A stretch of 58,671 bases of DNA from Cyclobacteriaceae bacterium (GTDB taxonomy: Bacteria > Bacteroidota > Bacteroidia > Cytophagales > Cyclobacteriaceae). The notes under the pieces were generated by a model. The model was not told the origin of the DNA. It saw only the letters and a program-made list of their open reading frames with translations, and searched no databases. Where the stretch lies: contig JALSJD010000155.1 in the NCBI GenBank assembly GCA_026989535.1, forward strand, positions 1-58,671. Reading direction: 5' to 3'. The position numbers were made by a program, and so were the translations under genes. This document shows positions 53,693-58,671 of this stretch, piece by piece. The first letter of the stretch is position 1. Each line of letters starts with the position of its first letter.

Positions 53693-54769
53693 CTACATTC
53701 TTTTAAACCAATTTTTTATTCTTTCTCTATTAAGTACTTCTTGCCAATTATCGCCAAAGGCGTGCCGCCACATATGTTCCAATTTTATGGCTACTTCTAC
53801 CATTGCATCAATGGTGTCCTCGCTCCAAGCGGCTGATTGATTGGCAGGAATTTCGATATTATGTTTTGCAACAATCGTTTTAAATTCTTGTACATAATCA
53901 CCATACACATCTTCTAACACATTAAATGCAATGCAATTGGCTATGCCATGATGGATATGTAATATTTTAGACAAACCATACGAAAGCGCATGGCAAACGC
54001 CTACTTCGGAGTAGGTAAGGCTTAATCCTCCCATATAAGAAGCCACCATCATGGTTTCGTCCGATTCAGGGTCACTTCTATCTAATTCCAAAAACACCCT
54101 GCGGCACATTTCCATTGATTTATCGCCAAAAGCTTCGCTAAATGTATTTTTATACTGCCCGGTTTTAGACTCCACACAATGGATGTAATTGTCCATTCCG
54201 GTATAAAACCACTGGTTATCAGGTACTGTGGCAATTAAATCAGGGTCAAGCACAATTTGGTTCAATACCGTCCAATCACATTTAAGCCCTAGTTTTTTCT
54301 CTGGGCCGGTAAGCACGGCTGTCATAGAAACCTCTGCACCCGTACCCGAAATGGTGGGTACACCACAAGCAAAAATGCCCGGGTTTTTAATAAGATTTAG
54401 CCCTTGGTATAATGTAGATGAGCCTTTGTTGGTAAACATAAGCGAGATGGCTTTGGCCACATCGAGTACACTGCCACCACCAATGCCCACTACGCCTGAA
54501 GGCAACCCTTTTTCCGCCAAATATTTATCTCGTAGCGAATCAATTAATTCCGTTGTGGGCTCTTCTGCCACCGAGATATACTCAATGGCATCGCCTTCTT
54601 GCAAAGGAATACGAGCTTTAAAGGCTTCATTACCTTTAAAATACTCATCTACAAAAAAAACAAGGTATTTAGCTCCATCTTTTCTATGAGGGGCTAATAT
54701 TTCGCCTAGCTTGTCGAAGCTTCCTCTTCCATAAGCTGCTTTTTCTACACTTTTAAAGTTTCTAAACAT
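53693..54769 (-). CDS. kdnB: Iron-containing alcohol dehydrogenase, KdnB-like (Kdo 8-oxidase)
   Basis: 358 residues from ATG 54769 (MFRNFKSVEKAAYGRGSF). An ATG at 54787 adds six residues but lies inside a dispersed repeat, so I prefer the inner one. NAD-binding GIGGGSVLDVAK, metal-site region GMDNYIHCVES, and GVCHALSYGLSKILHIHHG place it in the Fe-ADH family. Next to a KdnA-like aminotransferase and kdsA it fits KdnB, which oxidises C8 of Kdo in 8-amino-Kdo synthesis (known from Shewanella). Confidence 0.82.
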   Translation of the reverse strand: MFRNFKSVEKAAYGRGSFDKLGEILAPHRKDGAKYLVFFVDEYFKGNEAFKARIPLQEGDAIEYISVAEEPTTELIDSLRDKYLAEKGLPSGVVGIGGGSVLDVAKAISLMFTNKGSSTLYQGLNLIKNPGIFACGVPTISGTGAEVSMTAVLTGPEKKLGLKCDWTVLNQIVLDPDLIATVPDNQWFYTGMDNYIHCVESKTGQYKNTFSEAFGDKSMEMCRRVFLELDRSDPESDETMMVASYMGGLSLTYSEVGVCHALSYGLSKILHIHHGIANCIAFNVLEDVYGDYVQEFKTIVAKHNIEIPANQSAAWSEDTIDAMVEVAIKLEHMWRHAFGDNWQEVLNRERIKNWFKRM

Positions 54770-54781
54770 ATCACTTGTTTG

Positions 54782-54857
54782 CGTCATTCCTGCGAAGGCA
54801 GGAACCCCTACATTAGGAGTTCCCTATTTACAGATTCCTGCCTTCGCAGGAATGACG
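54782..54857. repeat. Inverted pair of 23-bp dispersed repeats
   Basis: Bases 54782-54804 (CGTCATTCCTGCGAAGGCAG...) and 54835-54857 are exact inverse complements. Each is a variant of the repeat at 28052-28075. The pair sits in the kdnA-kdnB gap and reaches the alternative kdnB start. Confidence 0.85.
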
Positions 54858-54879
54858 ATAATTTTTACATTTTATTAAA

Positions 54880-56079
54880 TTAAGAAGCCAACACTTCTTC
54901 AGTTATTCTTTTCAAATCAGCTCCTAATTTTTCCACTTCCTCTTGACCCCAAGTGGCTCTAATACCAAACGATATCAATCGACCCACCACCTCTTGCGAT
55001 TTGGGAAGCTCTAATTTACTATAATCTTGCGGAGTTCCTAATGCATGAATAGCTAACGGTGCTGCCGATCGTAATTCTTTTAAATGATCCCATTGGTTTA
55101 TAAAGTGATACATATTGGTGTACCAATAATTAGCACCACCAATGCCTTCTTCGGCTAATCGTGCTACTACTTTTTGTGCTAGCTCAGCCGTTGGTAAAAA
55201 GAAATTTAGGAAGGTGGCAGAATCACCAGCCTCATCATCCATACGCCTAAAAGTAACGCCCTCCACAGAACGAAGTTGGTCTTTTAAGTATTTTTTATTT
55301 TTTTTATTCAGGTTAATAATTTTACCCAGCCTACGAGCTTGAGCCAAACCAACAGCTGCGTGCAACTCACTTATTCTAAAATTAAAGCCCAAGAAAGGGT
55401 GCTGCTCCATTCCTCGGCTATCACCAATGTGGCTATGCCCGTGGTCTGAAAATGTATCCGCTTTAGTATAAGTATCTTTATCGTTGGTAATAAATAAGCC
55501 ACCTTCACCGGCTGTGGTTATTTTAAAAAAATCGAACGAGAAAGCTCCTGCTGTGCCAAACAAACCAACCGATTTGCCTTTATAAAAAGCACCTAACGCT
55601 TGCCCAGCATCTTCCACTAGTTTAATGCCTTTATCATTGCATAATTTAGTAATCCCATCCATATCAGCGGCTGCACCACACATATGTACCAGTAAAACGG
55701 CTTTGGTTTTATCCGTTATTGCCTCTGCAATTCCTTTGGCACTTAAGCATAAGGTTTCATCAATTTCGGCAAAAACGGGTAAGGCACCGGCATACAAAAC
55801 GGCCTCTATGGTTGCTAAAAATGTAAATGGTGGCACAATAACTTCATCGCCATAGCCAATGCCTGATGCCGCCAATGCACAAGCTACCGCTGCCGACCCA
55901 CTCGATACTGCGTGTGCATAATTAGCTCCTGTAAATTTGGCTACTTCAGCCTCTAGGGCTTTGGCTTTCCAATGGCCTTGGCGCAATTCATCATGGTTAT
56001 AACGAAACAAACAAGTGGTATCTAAGACTTCGTTGACTTCTTTTCGTTCTTCTTCTCCAAAAAATTCGGTTCCTGGCAT
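54880..56079 (-). CDS. kdnA: DegT/DnrJ/EryC1 aminotransferase, KdnA-like
   Basis: 399 residues, type I fold PLP enzyme with K185 as Schiff-base lysine (FSFDFFKITTAGEGG), phosphate-binding VSSGSAAV, and VEDAGQALGA. KdnA transfers an amino group to the 8-oxo-Kdo made by KdnB, giving 8-amino-3,8-dideoxy-octulosonate. The linkage to kdnB and kdsA supports this over other nucleotide-sugar transaminases. A TATCTTTG -7 element (minus, 56170-56163) lies 84 bp upstream. Confidence 0.85.
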   Translation of the reverse strand: MPGTEFFGEEERKEVNEVLDTTCLFRYNHDELRQGHWKAKALEAEVAKFTGANYAHAVSSGSAAVACALAASGIGYGDEVIVPPFTFLATIEAVLYAGALPVFAEIDETLCLSAKGIAEAITDKTKAVLLVHMCGAAADMDGITKLCNDKGIKLVEDAGQALGAFYKGKSVGLFGTAGAFSFDFFKITTAGEGGLFITNDKDTYTKADTFSDHGHSHIGDSRGMEQHPFLGFNFRISELHAAVGLAQARRLGKIINLNKKNKKYLKDQLRSVEGVTFRRMDDEAGDSATFLNFFLPTAELAQKVVARLAEEGIGGANYWYTNMYHFINQWDHLKELRSAAPLAIHALGTPQDYSKLELPKSQEVVGRLISFGIRATWGQEEVEKLGADLKRITEEVLAS

Positions 56080-56182
56080 AGTGTAGATGTTAGATTGTTA
56101 GATGCTAGACTTTAGATTCACTCTCCTCTACGTATTATGTACTTTGGAGAATGAATAAGGTGCAAAGATAAGAGATAATAAG

Positions 56183-56202
56183 AAGGACACCTCTATTAAT
56201 TG
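56183..56202. repeat. Look-alike of the 10337-10606 element's stem arm
   Basis: AAGGACACCTCTATTAATTG matches AAGGGCATCTCTATTAATTG (10339-10358) at 18 of 20 positions. No second arm was found nearby. It lies between the kdnA promoter region and the fic regulatory region. Confidence 0.45.
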
Positions 56203-56231
56203 GTTGTTCAAATATTTCGTGCTAATACGTG

Positions 56232-56277
56232 TGTCAAATTATTTATTATTTTGACAATAAGCGATTTTGCTGTCAAA
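56232..56277. promoter_or_regulatory. TGTCAAA repeats upstream of the fic gene
   Basis: TGTCAAA occurs at 56232-56238 and 56271-56277, its inverse TTTGACA at 56250-56256, and another TGTCAAA at 56380-56386 near the start codon. A TATATTTG -7 element lies at 56355-56362. The set looks like an operator, perhaps for a repressor of fic; the regulator is not identified. Confidence 0.5.
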
Positions 56278-56394
56278 TTAAGTATTAACATCTATTCTAA
56301 AATTATATTTACCATATTTTTGATATAAAATAAACTTAACTATCATTATTTTACTATATTTGATATTTTGGAAATTAACTGTCAAACCAAACTT

Positions 56395-57513
56395 ATGACG
56401 CAGCAGCCCAAATACGACAGAACCCAACCGTATAATCATTTACCCTTACTGCCTCCACCGGATGACAAAGTAATTACAATAGAATTGCTAAAAGCAGTAA
56501 ATACGGCCAATAAAGCCATAGCAGAGCTAAAAGGGCTGGCAAAAAAACTGCCTAACCAATCGATGCTAATTAACACGATTGTACTTAGAGAAGCCAAAGC
56601 GAGTACCGAAATTGAAAATATTTTTACCACAGATGATGAGCTATACAAAGCGTTTACTACCGAAGAGGTACCACTAAAAGGAAATACCAAAGAAGTATTA
56701 AGGTACAGGCAAGCATTATGGCGAGGGTTTAACTACATAAAAGACAGGAAGAAATTTGACATCGATGGGTTAGTTGATATGTACAGAGAGGTAAAACAGT
56801 TAAACGATGGAATCCGTCCTCCACAAACAGAAACCGTAATTAAAAAGAGAGGAAGTGGCTTACTAGGTGGCTCAGTTGTTTATACACCACCGAGAGGAGT
56901 TGCAATTATTGAAAAAAAACTATCCAATTTAATTGCCTATATCAACGATGATAACACCTACGATTACGACCCACTTATAAAGTTGGCGGTTGCTCATTAC
57001 CAATTTGAGGCCATTCACCCATTTAGAGATGGCAACGGTAGAGTAGGCAGAATTATGAGCATTTTATTATTAAATCAAAAGCAGTTATTAGATTTTCCTA
57101 TACTTTACCTAAGTGCTTATATTATTGCGCATAAGGATAAATATTATGAGCTATTAAATAAAGTAACAACACTTAATTGGTGGCGTGAGTGGATACTTTT
57201 TATGTTATCAGCATTAGAGGAAACAGCTTATTACACCATTAAAAAAATTAACGAGATAGACCAACTATTTAATAACACCTCTTTGCTGCTGAACGAAAAA
57301 TTGCCCCATATTAGAAAAGAAACCATTGAGCAATTATTTGAGCAGCCTTATATTGCTCCCAAAGCATTAGTAGGTAAAGGCATTAAAAGCGTAAACACGG
57401 CTAAAAAATATTGCCAACAGATGGAAAATCTGGGGATATTAATTTCTGAAAAGGCAGGCAAGCAGGTAATTTACCTTAATATAGATTTGTTTAATTTATT
57501 GGCTGATACTTAG
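56395..57513 (+). CDS. Fic family protein (class II, N-terminal inhibitory helix)
   Basis: 372 residues from ATG 56395 (MTQQPKYDRTQPYNHLPLLPP); an upstream TTG at 56368 is less likely. The core HPFRDGNGRVGR (H208) is the AMP-transferase motif. STEIEN at 70-75 matches the inhibitory S/TxxxEG/N motif, in the N-terminal position of class II Fic proteins, so activity is self-restrained. A C-terminal winged-helix follows (TAKKYCQQMENLGILISE). It likely AMPylates a host-cell protein; the target is unknown. Confidence 0.92.
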   Translation: MTQQPKYDRTQPYNHLPLLPPPDDKVITIELLKAVNTANKAIAELKGLAKKLPNQSMLINTIVLREAKASTEIENIFTTDDELYKAFTTEEVPLKGNTKEVLRYRQALWRGFNYIKDRKKFDIDGLVDMYREVKQLNDGIRPPQTETVIKKRGSGLLGGSVVYTPPRGVAIIEKKLSNLIAYINDDNTYDYDPLIKLAVAHYQFEAIHPFRDGNGRVGRIMSILLLNQKQLLDFPILYLSAYIIAHKDKYYELLNKVTTLNWWREWILFMLSALEETAYYTIKKINEIDQLFNNTSLLLNEKLPHIRKETIEQLFEQPYIAPKALVGKGIKSVNTAKKYCQQMENLGILISEKAGKQVIYLNIDLFNLLADT

Positions 57514-57538
57514 AGGCACTAGACTTGACACTAAATAA

Positions 57539-58417
57539 TCAATTGACCAATTCCGCTAATTTCTCTTTCACCTGCTCCATCAACCAAGTAGGAGTTGAGG
57601 TAGCTCCACAAATACCTACTTTATCATCCACATTAAACCAGCTTGCATCTAGCTCTGTTTCGTTTTCGATAAAGTAGCTGCGCTCGTTTTCGGCTTTGCA
57701 TACTTGGTAAAGAGCCTTGCCATTGGAGCTCTTTTTCCCACTCACAAATAAAATCACATCGTGTTCTTGCGAAAATATTTTTAAGTGAGGGTCACGGTTG
57801 GAAACTTGCCTGCAAATACTATCATTAATATTAAATGCTGTCTCCATTTCGGGAGCAGTATCTGCAATTTTAGTTTTGATTTTACCCACCAGCTCGCCAA
57901 AGCCCTTAGTACTCTTTGTGGTTTGGCTAAACAACGTAATGGGCTTAGAAAAATCTACTTGAGCCAAGTCTTCATCGTTCATAACCACAATGGCTTCGTT
58001 GGCTGTTTGGCCTGTAAGACCTACCACTTCGGCATGGCCTTGTTTTCCGTAAATTACGGTTTGGCCTTCTTCTTGTTTTACCTTTTGGTGCGCATTACGT
58101 ACCCTGTTTTGCAACTTTAGCACCACTGGGCAAGAGGCATCTATTAATTCAATATTATTTTTGAGGGCTAGTTGGTAGGTTTCAGGTGGCTCGCCATGAG
58201 CTCTAATTAACACCTTGCAGTTGTGCAATTCGGTTAATTCTTTATGATTAATCACTTTTAAGCCTTTGGCTGCCAACCTTTCCACTTCCATCCCATTATG
58301 CACGATGTCTCCTAAGCAATAAAGCGTGCCGGTTTCATCCAGTTCGTCTTCGGCCATTTGAATGGCAAACTCTACCCCAAAGCAATATCCTGATTTATGG
58401 TCTATGTCTATCGTCAT
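57539..58417 (-). CDS. ispH: 4-hydroxy-3-methylbut-2-enyl diphosphate reductase
   Basis: 292 residues. Three cysteines for the iron-sulfur cluster appear in SGYCFGVEFA (C12), DASCPVVLKL and GICGATSTPTW; HGE in RAHGEPP and the TQTT-type segment SQTTKSTKGF bind substrate. It makes IPP and DMAPP in the MEP isoprenoid pathway. Overlaps cmk by 4 bp (ATGA), so the two are translated together. Confidence 0.96.
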   Translation of the reverse strand: MTIDIDHKSGYCFGVEFAIQMAEDELDETGTLYCLGDIVHNGMEVERLAAKGLKVINHKELTELHNCKVLIRAHGEPPETYQLALKNNIELIDASCPVVLKLQNRVRNAHQKVKQEEGQTVIYGKQGHAEVVGLTGQTANEAIVVMNDEDLAQVDFSKPITLFSQTTKSTKGFGELVGKIKTKIADTAPEMETAFNINDSICRQVSNRDPHLKIFSQEHDVILFVSGKKSSNGKALYQVCKAENERSYFIENETELDASWFNVDDKVGICGATSTPTWLMEQVKEKLAELVN

Positions 58418-58671
58418 ACCGATGCCGCAATTTTGGCTTCTGCCAAGTTAATTATTTTTTCCACCTGCGCATCAAAACTCATATTGGAATTATCAATTTC
58501 AATGGCATCTTCCACTTTAATTAAAGGGCTTTCTTTACGTGTGGAATCTTGGCGGTCTCTATCAATTACATTTTTAAGAACTTCATCGAATGCCACTTCT
58601 TGTCCTTTATCTGCCAACTCTTTTTGCCTCCTTTGCGCCCTCACTTCTGCGGAGGCTGTCATAAATATTTT
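58414..58671 (-). CDS. cmk: Cytidylate kinase, C-terminal part (cut by window end)
   Basis: 86 visible codons, open to the window end. KIFMTASAEVRAQRRQKEL then NVIDRDRQDSTRKESPLIKVEDAIEIDNSNMSF is the conserved lid and C-terminus of CMP kinase (arginine-rich RDRQDSTR). It phosphorylates CMP/dCMP. The ATG at 58662 is an internal methionine, not the start. Confidence 0.93.
   Translation of the reverse strand, partial: KIFMTASAEVRAQRRQKELADKGQEVAFDEVLKNVIDRDRQDSTRKESPLIKVEDAIEIDNSNMSFDAQVEKIINLAEAKIAASV

Noticed and set aside
57785-58120. 111-codon + strand frame opposite ispH
   Set aside because: Antisense shadow of a conserved enzyme gene.

Overview
This is a low-GC chromosomal window from a member of the Bacteroidota, probably a marine or gliding Cytophagia/Flavobacteriia-type bacterium. 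I cannot name a genus. The evidence is: promoters of the Bacteroidota form TTTG-N19-TAnnTTTG (before rpsT, sucD and a vapBC pair), a PorP/SprF protein, two proteins with type IX secretion C-termini, a Na+-NQR operon, and the pheT-coiled coil-zapA-rny gene order. No tRNA, rRNA or CRISPR array was seen.

Layout. (1) 1-9.6 kb, + strand: a defence operon. It holds the end of a metallophosphoesterase, an AbiEi/AbiEii-type toxin-antitoxin pair overlapping hsdS, a GxxExxY protein, an AlbA_2/ATPase regulator, hsdR and a YgjP-like metallopeptidase. hsdM is not in the window. (2) 9.6-10.7 kb: a MITE copy, then a 270-nt element that folds into a three-way-junction RNA closed by a perfect 22-bp stem. (3) 10.7-19.2 kb: a surface-protein locus. 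A repeat adhesin with a C1q-like end, a CHU_C-type (T9SS type B) protein and a PorP/SprF protein form one operon, followed by a 1261-residue T9SS type A adhesin. Both transcription units carry the same upstream element. (4) 19.3-32.6 kb: housekeeping genes (rpsT, radC, pheT, zapA, rny, sucD) with a penicillin acylase and a K+ channel. Four 220-233 bp tandem repeats precede pheT. (5) 32.6-35.1 kb: an insertion graveyard with a MITE fragment, a long hairpin, and a frameshifted IS4-family element sitting between two broken genes. (6) 35.2-42.9 kb: an aminopeptidase, an OmpR/PhoR-type two-component pair, an RluA-type pseudouridine synthase, a hydrolase and an acyl-CoA synthetase. (7) 43-48.4 kb, - strand: nqrABCDE, closed by a terminator with no nqrF. 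(8) 48.5-56.1 kb, - strand: an apparent Kdo/8-amino-Kdo pathway (kdnA, kdnB, kdsA, a KdsC-like phosphatase) with a transaldolase-CBS fusion and a RidA-like protein, interleaved with a VapBC pair and a nucleotidyltransferase pair. (9) 56.4 kb to the end: a Fic protein, ispH and the end of cmk.

Main points of interest are the structured RNA/inverted-repeat element (10337-10606, with a look-alike arm at 56183-56202), a MITE family whose three complete copies have exact 6-bp target duplications, the transaldolase-CBS fusion among Kdo genes with altered active-site positions, the hybrid toxin-antitoxin/type I restriction operon, and the shared double-motif promoter of the two adhesin units. All functional statements are from reading the sequence and family knowledge; no database search was run.
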